Shown piece after piece: positions 18,445 to 26,359 of a stretch of DNA of 64,000 bases. The stretch covers positions 1-64,000 of the forward strand of contig JABJPX010000069.1 in the NCBI GenBank assembly GCA_018663625.1. The letters are read 5' to 3'. A program made the position numbers and the translations under genes. The DNA is from Polaribacter sp. (GTDB taxonomy: Bacteria > Bacteroidota > Bacteroidia > Flavobacteriales > Flavobacteriaceae). Below the pieces are notes generated by a model. That model was given only the letters and a program-made list of their open reading frames with translations. It was not told the DNA's origin and ran no database searches. Numbering within the stretch: position 1 is the stretch's first letter; each line of letters starts with the position of its first letter.

Positions 18445-19207
18445 ATGCTTTAATAGGCGATATGAAAGTGTCTATATTTTCAACGCCGTGACTTCCTAAG
18501 TGTTTAATGAATGCAGAACCAATAATTGCACCATCGGCAAAATCACAGGCAGTCGTAAACGTTGGTTTGTCTGAAATACCAAAACCGATAATCAGTTTAC
18601 TTTTTAATTGCATTGCTTTGACCCTCTTAAAATAATCCATTTGTTGTTTAGAGATTGCACCCTTTGCTCCCGTAATCGAAGAGGAGGCTACCACATAAAT
18701 AAATGTTTTTGTGTAATTATCAATTTTACGAATTCTTTCTTCGGAAGTATTTGGGGTGATTAAAAACACATTGGTTAATCCGTATTTGTCAAATAGCGCT
18801 TGATAATGATTTTCAAATTCAACCATTGGCAAATCAGGAATAATCAAGGTTTCTATACCGCAATCAATCACTTTTTGACAAAACTTCTCTTCGCCATATT
18901 TTAGCATTTGATTGAGATATCCCATTAAAACCAAAGGGGTTTTATTGGTTGCTTTAATCGTCATTAATTGCTCAAATACAATGTCTAGATTGATTCCATT
19001 CTCCAATGCTTTTTGACTTGAATCCTGAATAGTAGGACCATCTGCCAAAGGATCTGAATAAGGCAGGCCAACTTCAATAAAATCGACACCACTTTTTTCT
19101 AATGCTGAAATTACGTGAGTTGTATCTCCTAATTCTGGATATCCACACGTAAAATAAATAGAGAGTAAGTTCTCTTTTTGAGCCAATAACGTATTTAATT
19201 TCTTCAT
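18443..19207 (-). CDS. trpA: Tryptophan synthase alpha chain
   Basis: 254-residue TIM barrel that cleaves indole-3-glycerol phosphate to indole and glyceraldehyde 3-phosphate. The catalytic acids are E45 in FIEVGLPYSD and D56 in SDPLADGPTIQ. VASSSITGAKG and IIGFGISDK are the phosphate-binding segments. Length is slightly short of the enterobacterial 268 but normal for this phylum. Last gene of the trp operon, separated from trpB by a DUF3050 gene rather than directly coupled to it. Confidence 0.97.
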   Translation of the reverse strand: MKKLNTLLAQKENLLSIYFTCGYPELGDTTHVISALEKSGVDFIEVGLPYSDPLADGPTIQDSSQKALENGINLDIVFEQLMTIKATNKTPLVLMGYLNQMLKYGEEKFCQKVIDCGIETLIIPDLPMVEFENHYQALFDKYGLTNVFLITPNTSEERIRKIDNYTKTFIYVVASSSITGAKGAISKQQMDYFKRVKAMQLKSKLIIGFGISDKPTFTTACDFADGAIIGSAFIKHLGSHGVENIDTFISPIKA

Positions 19208-19208
19208 A

Positions 19209-19997
19209 TTAAACGAGTGCTTGTTTGTGTCTTTTTAATTCTTCTTCAATACCACTCCACAAATGAATTCGAACCGATAAGGATTCTTTTGCAACGTCCA
19301 AAACTTCATCCCATTTCTGTGTATCATTCCCACATAATTCTGAGATCATTTGCAAAGACAAAGGTCCATGCTCATCTCCATCTAACTCAATATGACGCTT
19401 TAGGTAATAAGTAAAACTATCAAATTTTTGATCCTGATTGGTTGCTGCTTCTTCAATAATTTTGATGAACATATCTGGAATGACATCTTCTCTCCCGAAT
19501 GTAAATGCTGCTGCAATTTTATGGGTTTCTTTCGTGTTGATTATTTTAAATGTAAAAGAGACAAATTCTTTTACCGAAGCGATAATAGTTGTGCTTTCTA
19601 GAGACTCTTCAACAGATTTTAAAACAGAGAGTTGTTTTAAAAAATACGTGATTTTTGAAGTATCTGCTCCCACCTCTTCCATAGCGTCGAGATACATTTC
19701 AAAATGACTTTTAACAACGCCATCTTTATCAAAATCACTTTCTTCTGCTACCGTAATTTCATTAATAAACCGTGCCAATTTTGAATTCTCTCTAGGAATC
19801 CAAGGTGTAGAAACGGTTGTTAAATCTATTTGAAGGCCTTTTAAAAGTGACATAAAATCCCAAACAGCAAAGACATGGTTTTCCATAAAAACCTGAATAT
19901 CTTCCATCGAGTGAAGATTTTTATACAAGGAATGACCTTTTAAAGTATCTCTTAAATTTTCTAATTCGGATTCAATAAAATCAATTTTCGGATTCAT
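19209..19997 (-). CDS. DUF3050 family protein embedded in the trp operon
   Basis: 262 residues, all-helical and without a signal peptide. I recognise the DUF3050 pattern: the NHVFAVWDFMSLLK motif (40-53), PWIPRE (65-70), AEESDFD (84-90), SHFEMYLDAM (97-106) and RHIELDGDEHGPLS (201-214). Conserved E85/E86, H98, E100, H202, D206 or D208, and H210 look like a metal-binding set. This resembles the haem-oxygenase-like dimetal oxidases, but that link is my inference, not demonstrated. The gene sits between trpB and trpA: its ATG (19997) overlaps the trpB stop and its stop is one base from trpA. It is therefore co-transcribed and probably translationally coupled with tryptophan synthase. Function unknown. 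Confidence 0.85.
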   Translation of the reverse strand: MNPKIDFIESELENLRDTLKGHSLYKNLHSMEDIQVFMENHVFAVWDFMSLLKGLQIDLTTVSTPWIPRENSKLARFINEITVAEESDFDKDGVVKSHFEMYLDAMEEVGADTSKITYFLKQLSVLKSVEESLESTTIIASVKEFVSFTFKIINTKETHKIAAAFTFGREDVIPDMFIKIIEEAATNQDQKFDSFTYYLKRHIELDGDEHGPLSLQMISELCGNDTQKWDEVLDVAKESLSVRIHLWSGIEEELKRHKQALV

Positions 19998-21181
19998 TAT
20001 TCTTCTAAATGTTTAATAAATATTTCTAAATCTTTGTCGCCCCTACCTGATAAATTAATGACGACTACCTGGTCTTTTTTAAATTTTATTTTCGGCAAAA
20101 CAGCCAAAGCATGGGCCGTTTCTAAAGCTGGGATAATTCCTTCAATTTTTGTCAATTCATAGGCAGCTGCTAACGCTTCTTTATCGGTAGCATTCATGAA
20201 TTTTGCTCTTTTTGTTTCATACAAGTGTGCATGTAAAGGGCCAACTCCTGGATAATCCAATCCTGCAGAAATTGAGTATGGCTCTTGAATTTGTCCGTAT
20301 TCATCTTGCATTAAAATCGTTTTACTTCCGTGTATAATTCCAACTTCTCCTAATTGAGACGTCGCTGCACTTTCTCCAGAATTAACTCCTAAACCTGCGG
20401 CTTCTACTGCAATTAATTCCACCGCTTCGTCCTCCATATAATGATAAAAAGCACCAGCGGCATTACTACCTCCACCAACACATGCAATGATCGTATCTGG
20501 GTTTTCCTTGCCTGTTTTTTCTTTTAGTTGCCATTTCATTTCTTCAGAAATCACAGCCTGCAAACGAGCTACCATGTCTGGATGTGGATGGGGTCCTACA
20601 ACAGATCCGATCAAATAAAATGTAGCTGGATTTTGAATCCAATAGCGAATGGCCTCGTTGGTAGCATCTTTTAATGTTTTGCTTCCACTGGTTGCGGGCA
20701 CTACTTTTGCACCTAACATTTTCATTCGAGCAACATTGGGTGCTTGACGTACAATGTCTTTTTCTCCCATGAATACAGTACATTCTAAGCCCATTAATGC
20801 ACATACTGTTGCTGTGGCAACTCCGTGCTGACCTGCTCCAGTTTCTGCAATAATTTTTGTCTTTCCTAATTTCTTAGCAATGAGGATTTGACCAACGGTA
20901 TTGTTTACTTTATGCGCACCAGTATGATTTAAATCTTCTCGTTTCAAATAAATATGGGCACCATATTTTTCTGACAATCGTTTTGCTAAATAGAGCGGAG
21001 TTGGACGCCCAACATAGTCTTTTAATAACGATTTGTACTCTGTTTGAAACGCTTCAGATTCGATAATTTGAATATAATTATCTGCGAGTTCTTTTACATT
21101 TGGATATAATAATTCGGGAATAAATGCCCCTCCATATTGTCCAAAATAACCGTTTTCATCGGGTTGAAATTTTGATTTCAT
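19997..21181 (-). CDS. trpB: Tryptophan synthase beta chain
   Basis: 394-residue PLP enzyme condensing indole with serine. The Schiff-base lysine is K91 in [23 protein letters not shown] binds the PLP phosphate, and [10 protein letters not shown] precedes the lysine. TrpB1-type N-terminus ([19 protein letters not shown]). It should form the alpha2beta2 complex with TrpA. There are 54 bases to trpF upstream. Confidence 0.98.
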   Translation of the reverse strand: MKSKFQPDENGYFGQYGGAFIPELLYPNVKELADNYIQIIESEAFQTEYKSLLKDYVGRPTPLYLAKRLSEKYGAHIYLKREDLNHTGAHKVNNTVGQILIAKKLGKTKIIAETGAGQHGVATATVCALMGLECTVFMGEKDIVRQAPNVARMKMLGAKVVPATSGSKTLKDATNEAIRYWIQNPATFYLIGSVVGPHPHPDMVARLQAVISEEMKWQLKEKTGKENPDTIIACVGGGSNAAGAFYHYMEDEAVELIAVEAAGLGVNSGESAATSQLGEVGIIHGSKTILMQDEYGQIQEPYSISAGLDYPGVGPLHAHLYETKRAKFMNATDKEALAAAYELTKIEGIIPALETAHALAVLPKIKFKKDQVVVINLSGRGDKDLEIFIKHLEE

Positions 21182-21235
21182 AATTTATTGTATACTGTGG
21201 TTTATAGAATGAAGAAATCTCTTTATACTAAAAGA

Positions 21236-21949
21236 TTACTTCGCTTCTTTCGCAATGACTTTATTTTTAAACTTTTTTATCTCCTCCACTTTCTTTACAC
21301 CTGGTACGGTTTCAAATTTACTATTGACATCTAGTGCAAAACAGTACTTTGATCCTGGTTTTCCTAGAAATGTCTGTAACGCATCAACAGAATCTAAACC
21401 AATTCCGCCACTTAAAAAGAAAGGCTTCTCAAAAGGATATTGTTGTAAAACAGACCAATCAAATTGAACGCCATTCCCTCCCCTTTCTTTTCCTTTTGTA
21501 TCAAACAAAAAAGAATCAACAACATCCAAATAAGGTGTTAGCACTTCAAAATCAAAAGTGTCTTTTACACCAAATACTTTAATGATTTCTACTTTTTCGT
21601 TCGAAATCTTGTGTTTGTTTTTTTTCTTTTTTTGGTGTTTATTCTCCTCTATAAACAAGGCTCTTCTTTCCGCTAATTGCAACTGTAAATCGGTGACATA
21701 GGCTACCGATTCATCTCCGTGTAATTGCACTGCATCTAATTGATATTCTTCAACTAAAGAGATTAAAATCTCTGGATATTCATTTACAAAAACTCCTGTT
21801 TTCTTTATTGATTTTGGGAGCTCAGGAATAATCCCTTCAAAATTTCTTTTTGATTGTTCATAAAAAATGAAGCCCATATAATCGGGTTGCAATGCTGCAA
21901 CTTCTTGGATATTTTCGCCATGCTTCATTCCGCAAACTTTCAGTTTCAT
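21236..21949 (-). CDS. trpF: Phosphoribosylanthranilate isomerase with a basic insertion
   Basis: 237-residue TIM barrel for the Amadori rearrangement of phosphoribosylanthranilate. It opens MKLKVCGMKHGENI with the catalytic Cys6. DAVQLHGDE (72-80), FDWSVL and FFLSGGIGLDSVDAL with the second catalytic aspartate of the DTK or SGG region follow. The protein is about 25 residues longer than usual because of a lysine-rich stretch at about 100-118 (NKHQKKKKNKHK) between two core strands. The frame is continuous across it. Three bases separate it from trpC. Confidence 0.94.
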   Translation of the reverse strand: MKLKVCGMKHGENIQEVAALQPDYMGFIFYEQSKRNFEGIIPELPKSIKKTGVFVNEYPEILISLVEEYQLDAVQLHGDESVAYVTDLQLQLAERRALFIEENKHQKKKKNKHKISNEKVEIIKVFGVKDTFDFEVLTPYLDVVDSFLFDTKGKERGGNGVQFDWSVLQQYPFEKPFFLSGGIGLDSVDALQTFLGKPGSKYCFALDVNSKFETVPGVKKVEEIKKFKNKVIAKEAK

Positions 21950-21952
21950 CTT

Positions 21953-22741
21953 TTATTTTATTTGATTGATAAACTCTTGACAAGCTGCTCCTGGGTTTTC
22001 TTCTTTCATAAAACTTTCTCCAATTAAAAATCCTTGAAATCCATATTCTTTCAATCCTGTAATAATTCTTGGATCAGAAATTCCGCTTTCAGAAACTTTT
22101 ACACAAGAATCTGGAATTTGACCTGATAATTTGATAGAGTGTTCTAGGTCTACATCAAAAGTTTTTAAATTTCGATTGTTAATACCAATGATTTTATTTT
22201 CTAAATGCTTGATTTTATCTAAATCTTCTTGCGAATGCACTTCATACAAGACTTCCATACCTAAATCGGTTGCCAGATTTCCGTAATTTTTTAATTCTGT
22301 AGCAGTTAAACATGCAGCGATTAATAAAATTACATCCGCACCAATCGCCTTTGCTTCTACAATTTGAAAACCATCTACAATAAAATCTTTTCGTAAGATT
22401 GGTATTTGCTGATTGATGACTCTTGCTTCCATCAAATCTGCCATCGTTCCTCCAAAAAAAGAAGTATCTGTTAAAATAGATTGTGCAGCTACATTCGCAT
22501 CTAAATATCCGTTGGTCACTTCGGCAATCGTTGCTTTGTCATTAATAATTCCTTTAGAAGGAGATTGCCGTTTATACTCTGCTATAATTCCTGTAGAACC
22601 AACAGTTAACAATGATTTTTTTAAAGACAACGGTTGTCTAGAAAAATTAGGGCTTTCTACTAATTTTTTTACAGGAACTTCTGCTTTTATTTTTGCAATT
22701 TCCTTCTTTTTGAAGGCGATTATCTTATCTAATATGGTCAT
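21953..22741 (-). CDS. trpC: Indole-3-glycerol phosphate synthase
   Basis: 262-residue TIM barrel. Marker segments are IIAEYKRQSPSKG (catalytic lysine and SPS), FFGGTMADL, ILRKDFIVDGFQI (catalytic Lys of the RKDF motif), IGINNRNLKTF and CVKVSESGI. A single-function protein, not fused to TrpF. It starts 15 bases after the stop of the 54-aa membrane protein gene. Confidence 0.97.
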   Translation of the reverse strand: MTILDKIIAFKKKEIAKIKAEVPVKKLVESPNFSRQPLSLKKSLLTVGSTGIIAEYKRQSPSKGIINDKATIAEVTNGYLDANVAAQSILTDTSFFGGTMADLMEARVINQQIPILRKDFIVDGFQIVEAKAIGADVILLIAACLTATELKNYGNLATDLGMEVLYEVHSQEDLDKIKHLENKIIGINNRNLKTFDVDLEHSIKLSGQIPDSCVKVSESGISDPRIITGLKEYGFQGFLIGESFMKEENPGAACQEFINQIK

Positions 22742-22756
22742 ATAAATAATTCTAAA

Positions 22757-22921
22757 TTAAGAATTTGAGTTTTTATTATTTAAAAAGAAATACACCAAAA
22801 CACCTGTAAAAAACCCAATTTCAGTATGCAAAAATATATTTCTTGTTTGTATTCCAATCGCCAAACCTATAAATACAAAGGCAGGAACAATTGAAATTAA
22901 GTTCTTTTTCTTTTTGGTCAT
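22757..22921 (-). CDS. 54-residue membrane protein in the trp operon
   Basis: Starting at ATG 22921 the product has 54 residues, beginning MTKKKKNLIS, with two hydrophobic stretches (about 8-25 and 32-48) joined by a short polar turn. An upstream in-frame ATG at 22945 would lie inside trpD, so I prefer 22921, where the sequence reads TAATG with the trpD stop. That coupling, the 15-base gap to trpC and a sensible positive-inside N-terminus argue that it is a real gene. I recognise no family. A role linked to tryptophan synthesis is suggested only by position. Confidence 0.6.
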   Translation of the reverse strand: MTKKKKNLISIVPAFVFIGLAIGIQTRNIFLHTEIGFFTGVLVYFFLNNKNSNS

Positions 22922-23907
22922 TACTGGACTAACTTTGTTAAACACGCTTTTGCTTTCAAGCTAAACAACGCCTCCTTAGCTTCTTCAAAACAGGTCTCAA
23001 AACTTTTTGTTCCTTCAACGACCTTAAGAGCAAACGCTGCATTTGTTAAAACCACATTGTTTTGTGCATCGGTTCCTTTTCCATCGAGAATCGTTTTAAA
23101 AATTTTTGCGGCGTCGGCTACTGAGTTTCCTCCAAAAATAGCTGATTGTTCAATTTTTTTCTGACCAATATCCTCGGGTTGAATCAATTGGTCTCCTTTT
23201 TTAGTGAAGAGTTTAAATCCGCCAGTAAGAGAAATTTCATCATATCCATCCAACGCATGAACGATTCCGTAATTACTCTTTTCTTCTTGTAAAATATAAT
23301 TATACAAACGGGCAATTTCCAAATTAAATGTTCCTAAAAAATGATTTTTGGGAGCACTCGGGTTGACTAAAGGGCCTAAAATATTAAAGAACGTTTTTAA
23401 AGCCAAAGCTTTTCTTGTGGGTCCAACCGCTTTCATTGCTGGATGAAATTTTGGTGCATGTAAAAAACAAATATTTGCTTTTTCTAAATGCGCTTTTAAC
23501 GTGTTTTCATCATTGGTAAATTGATATCCAAAGCTGGCCAACATGTCCGACGAACCCGACTGCGAAGATACCGAATAATTACCATGTTTTGCTACTTTCT
23601 GACCTGTACCCGCAACGATAAACGAAGTGAGTGTTGAAATATTAAAAGTATCCTTTCCATCCCCTCCAGTTCCAACAATATCAATCGTATTGAAGGGAGA
23701 TAAATCTACCTTAATGGCCAACTCCATCAAAGCATCTCTAAAACCAGCAAGTTCTTCAACCGTTATTGGACGCATCATAAAAACGGTCATGAATGAAGCC
23801 AAATGCGCATCATTGTATTTCTCGGAGGCAATGTCAATTAAGATTTGTTTTGCTTGCGATTTTGACAATCTTTTGTGCTGGTATAATTCGTTTAAAATTG
23901 CTTTCAT
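22921..23907 (-). CDS. trpD: Anthranilate phosphoribosyltransferase
   Basis: 328 residues. The PRPP-binding VGTGGDGKDTFNIST, the KHGNYSVSSQSGSSD motif and GPTRKAL with its arginine identify TrpD. It transfers phosphoribosyl from PRPP to anthranilate. It is a separate enzyme, not fused to TrpG. Next downstream is the overlapping 54-aa membrane gene; trpG is 58 bases upstream. Confidence 0.97.
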   Translation of the reverse strand: MKAILNELYQHKRLSKSQAKQILIDIASEKYNDAHLASFMTVFMMRPITVEELAGFRDALMELAIKVDLSPFNTIDIVGTGGDGKDTFNISTLTSFIVAGTGQKVAKHGNYSVSSQSGSSDMLASFGYQFTNDENTLKAHLEKANICFLHAPKFHPAMKAVGPTRKALALKTFFNILGPLVNPSAPKNHFLGTFNLEIARLYNYILQEEKSNYGIVHALDGYDEISLTGGFKLFTKKGDQLIQPEDIGQKKIEQSAIFGGNSVADAAKIFKTILDGKGTDAQNNVVLTNAAFALKVVEGTKSFETCFEEAKEALFSLKAKACLTKLVQ

Positions 23908-23965
23908 TTTTATACAGTTCTATTGTTGAAATAATAAAGTGGATCCATAAGATGTTGTGACTTCA

Positions 23966-24544
23966 TTACTTTTTTACACTATTTATAAAATTAGTCACAA
24001 TTTGTTCTCCAACCTCTGTTAAAATGGATTCTGGATGAAACTGCACTGCTGAAATTGGAAACACCTTATGCGCTATTGCTTGAATCCCTCCATCTTCGTC
24101 TCTTGCCGTAACTTTCAATACTTCTGGGAAACCATCTTCAGTAGCTGACCACGAGTGGTATCGTGCCGCTAAAAATGGAGTTGGTATGTCTTTAAAGATC
24201 ACCGCGCTTTCATCTACAACATCCATTAGGGTTGCCACTCCATGATACACGGTATCTAAATTGACAATGCTTCCACCAAAAACTTCAGTAATCGCCTGAA
24301 GGCCAAGGCAAACTCCAAATATTGGTTTTTTGCCCGCATAGTTTCTGATGATCTCTTTTAAAATACCCGCCTCTTCAGGAATTCCTGGTCCTGGAGATAA
24401 CATGATTAAATCGAAATTATTTACGTCTTCTAAACTAATTTCATCGTTTCTAAAAACCGCAGGAAAATTGCCTGTAATTTTCTCTACCATATGAACTAAG
24501 TTATAAGTAAAGGAATCGTAATTGTCTATTATTACTATTTTCAT
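23966..24544 (-). CDS. trpG: Anthranilate synthase component II (glutamine amidotransferase)
   Basis: 192-residue class I amidotransferase. Nucleophile Cys79 in FGVCLGLQAI, the oxyanion motif LSPGPGIP (49-56) and the His/Glu of VQFHPESILTE are present. Supplies ammonia to TrpE. It might also serve folate synthesis through PabA-like activity, which cannot be judged here. Confidence 0.96.
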   Translation of the reverse strand: MKIVIIDNYDSFTYNLVHMVEKITGNFPAVFRNDEISLEDVNNFDLIMLSPGPGIPEEAGILKEIIRNYAGKKPIFGVCLGLQAITEVFGGSIVNLDTVYHGVATLMDVVDESAVIFKDIPTPFLAARYHSWSATEDGFPEVLKVTARDEDGGIQAIAHKVFPISAVQFHPESILTEVGEQIVTNFINSVKK

Positions 24545-24586
24545 TTTAAAAGCTTTTGGCTATTAGCGAACTACTAAAGGCTATTT

Positions 24587-25978
24587 TTAAATATTTTCTG
24601 CTAAAATTAACGCCTTTTTTAAAGCGGCTAATTTGTTGTTTACTTCTTGTAATTCTTTTGCTTCATCTGAATGAATAACAATTCCTGCACCTGCTTGCGA
24701 ATACAATACATTGTTTTTACTCACAAAAGAACGAATGGCAATTGCTAAGTTTACAGAACCGTCTAATCCTATTATACCTACAGCACCACCATAAAATCCA
24801 CGAGATTGATTTTCATATTTATCAATCAATTCCATGGCCTTGTACTTAGGAGCACCACTTAAGGTTCCTGCTGGGAAAGTATCTCCTACAATTTCAATTG
24901 GATTTCCTTTAATTTTCCCCTGCACCGTAGACACTAAATGAATCACATGACTAAAATACTGTACTTCTTTAAAGACTTCAACCGTTACATGATCGGCATG
25001 CTTACTAAGGTCATTTCTTGCCAAATCGACCAACATAACGTGCTCTGCCGTTTCTTTTTTATCTTCTGAGAGTTTTTTTCCTAACTTAATGTCTTCAGAC
25101 ATATCACCCGTTCTTCGAAAAGTTCCAGCAATTGGATTGATGGTTGCTTTTCCAGCAGCGATTTTTATTTGTGCTTCTGGAGAGGAGCCCATCAATTTAA
25201 AATTTCCGTAATCAAAATAAAACAAATAAGGAGATGGATTAATCGAACGCAATGCTCGGTAAACATTAAATTCATCTCCTTTAAATTCTTGTTGAAATTG
25301 ACGTGACAAAACCAATTGAAAAACATCTCCTCGTTTGCAATGTGCTTTCGCTTTTGTTACATATTCTTTAAAATCTTCATTGTTACAATTGGAAGTTTCC
25401 TTACCTACGATTTCAAATTTTTGTGTATTAAAAGATTGTGCATTGATAATCGTTTCTATTTCTGAGACCCTTGAAACCTCGTGAGCTTGACTATTTTCTA
25501 TCAATGTCATTTCATCATTAAAATGATTGATGGCGATAATAAAACGATAGAAACTATATTGCATTTCTGGAATTGCAGAAGGTGCTTTTTTATTTGTAAA
25601 CCTAATGTTCTCGAAATACTGTACACTATCAAAGGTGGTATAACCATACAAACCGTTATAAGATTTCAACTCCTTTGGACAATCCAAAACTATCGAATCT
25701 GTAAATTCGTCAAAGAGCTCATAGAAGTTTTTATCAACCACCTGTTCGGCTACTTGAACTCCTTTGTGAGAAACCGAAAATAGGGCGTCTTCAACTTTCA
25801 TTGAAACCATGGGCTCTATACAGATAAAAGAAAAACTTTCTTCTTTACTATGATAGTCAGAACTTTCTAGTAATAAGGTATTTGCATAGGCGTCTCGAAA
25901 ACGCAAATACAAGCCTACTGGAGTCACTGTATCCGAAATTCTGGTGGTACTTGTTGTTTTAAATTTTATCTCTTTCAT
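24587..25978 (-). CDS. trpE: Anthranilate synthase component I
   Basis: 463-residue chorismate-utilising enzyme. The C-terminal catalytic half is conserved: GDVFQLVLSRQF, INPSPYLFYFD, PIAGTFRRTGD, DLARNDLSK, FPAGTLSGAPKYKAMELID and GGAVGIIGLDGSVNLAIAIRS. The N-terminal half is divergent. The residue LLESSD near 35-40 is the location of the tryptophan feedback site in TrpE, so feedback inhibition is likely. First structural gene of the operon, with about 100 bases of attenuator leader before it. Confidence 0.97.
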   Translation of the reverse strand: MKEIKFKTTSTTRISDTVTPVGLYLRFRDAYANTLLLESSDYHSKEESFSFICIEPMVSMKVEDALFSVSHKGVQVAEQVVDKNFYELFDEFTDSIVLDCPKELKSYNGLYGYTTFDSVQYFENIRFTNKKAPSAIPEMQYSFYRFIIAINHFNDEMTLIENSQAHEVSRVSEIETIINAQSFNTQKFEIVGKETSNCNNEDFKEYVTKAKAHCKRGDVFQLVLSRQFQQEFKGDEFNVYRALRSINPSPYLFYFDYGNFKLMGSSPEAQIKIAAGKATINPIAGTFRRTGDMSEDIKLGKKLSEDKKETAEHVMLVDLARNDLSKHADHVTVEVFKEVQYFSHVIHLVSTVQGKIKGNPIEIVGDTFPAGTLSGAPKYKAMELIDKYENQSRGFYGGAVGIIGLDGSVNLAIAIRSFVSKNNVLYSQAGAGIVIHSDEAKELQEVNNKLAALKKALILAENI

Positions 25979-26015
25979 GGTTGCTGAACGAACTCAGTAT
26001 TTGTTTTATAAATAC

Positions 26016-26045
26016 AAAAAAGGCTTATCGTGAGATAAGCCTTTT
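26016..26045 (-). terminator. trp attenuator terminator
   Basis: On the minus strand a perfect 12-bp stem (arms at 26034-26045 and 26018-26029) with the loop TCAC is followed by six T. It lies between the leader peptide and trpE, so it would stop transcription before the structural genes. The bases TCTCAC (26030-26035), spanning loop and stem, can instead pair with GTGAGA at 26071-26076, just downstream of the leader stop codon. Confidence 0.8.
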
Positions 26046-26076
26046 ATATATTTTTACATATAGGAAGATTTCTCAC

Positions 26077-26124
26077 TTATGAATTAAGAGAGTTCCACCA
26101 CCATATGTTTTGTTGTTTTATCAT
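26077..26124 (-). CDS. trpL: Tryptophan operon leader peptide
   Basis: 15-codon frame MIKQQNIWWWNSLNS with stop TAA at 26077-26079. Three consecutive TGG codons (26095-26103 on the plus strand as CCA CCA CCA) sit in the middle. Trp is rare, so three in a row directly before trpE is a strong attenuation signal. A promoter ends about eight bases upstream of the ATG, and a terminator hairpin follows downstream. Stalling at the Trp codons would cover TCTCTTA (26085-26091), freeing TAAGTGAGA (26071-26079) to disrupt the terminator. I recall a computationally described Bacteroid-trp leader family; this may be a member. Confidence 0.85.
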   Translation of the reverse strand: MIKQQNIWWWNSLNS

Positions 26125-26131
26125 TGAATTA

Positions 26132-26163
26132 CAAATTTAGATAGCAAATTTTACTTAACCAAA
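26132..26163 (-). promoter_or_regulatory. Promoter of the trp operon
   Basis: On the minus strand: TTTG (26160-26163), 20 bases, then TAAATTTG (26132-26139). This fits the Bacteroidota sigma pattern with a perfect -7. Transcription would begin only a few bases before the leader ATG at 26124, so the leader mRNA is nearly leaderless. Confidence 0.75.
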
Positions 26164-26359
26164 CTTTATATCATTTTTTTTAGAAGAACTAACAAACAGT
26201 AAGTATCTAAATTAAAAATAAACTCTATAGTTTCAATAAAACAATAAAAACAACTAAAAAGTTATATATTATAATTAAATATTATTTTTAAGTTTAAAAT
26301 TTAAACAAAAATTCGGTTTTTTGTATCGGAAATAAACAATTATTATAAAATATAGAATT

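Noticed and set aside
21570..21660. Frameshift or assembly error in trpF
   Set aside because: The reading frame continues through the lysine-rich stretch into conserved C-terminal motifs, so an insertion is more likely than a frameshift.
26016..26163. trp leader as a T-box or riboswitch
   Set aside because: There is a clear leader peptide with Trp codons and a terminator, and no T-box specifier stem or TGGNACCGCG-like motif was seen. Ribosome-mediated attenuation explains the signal better.
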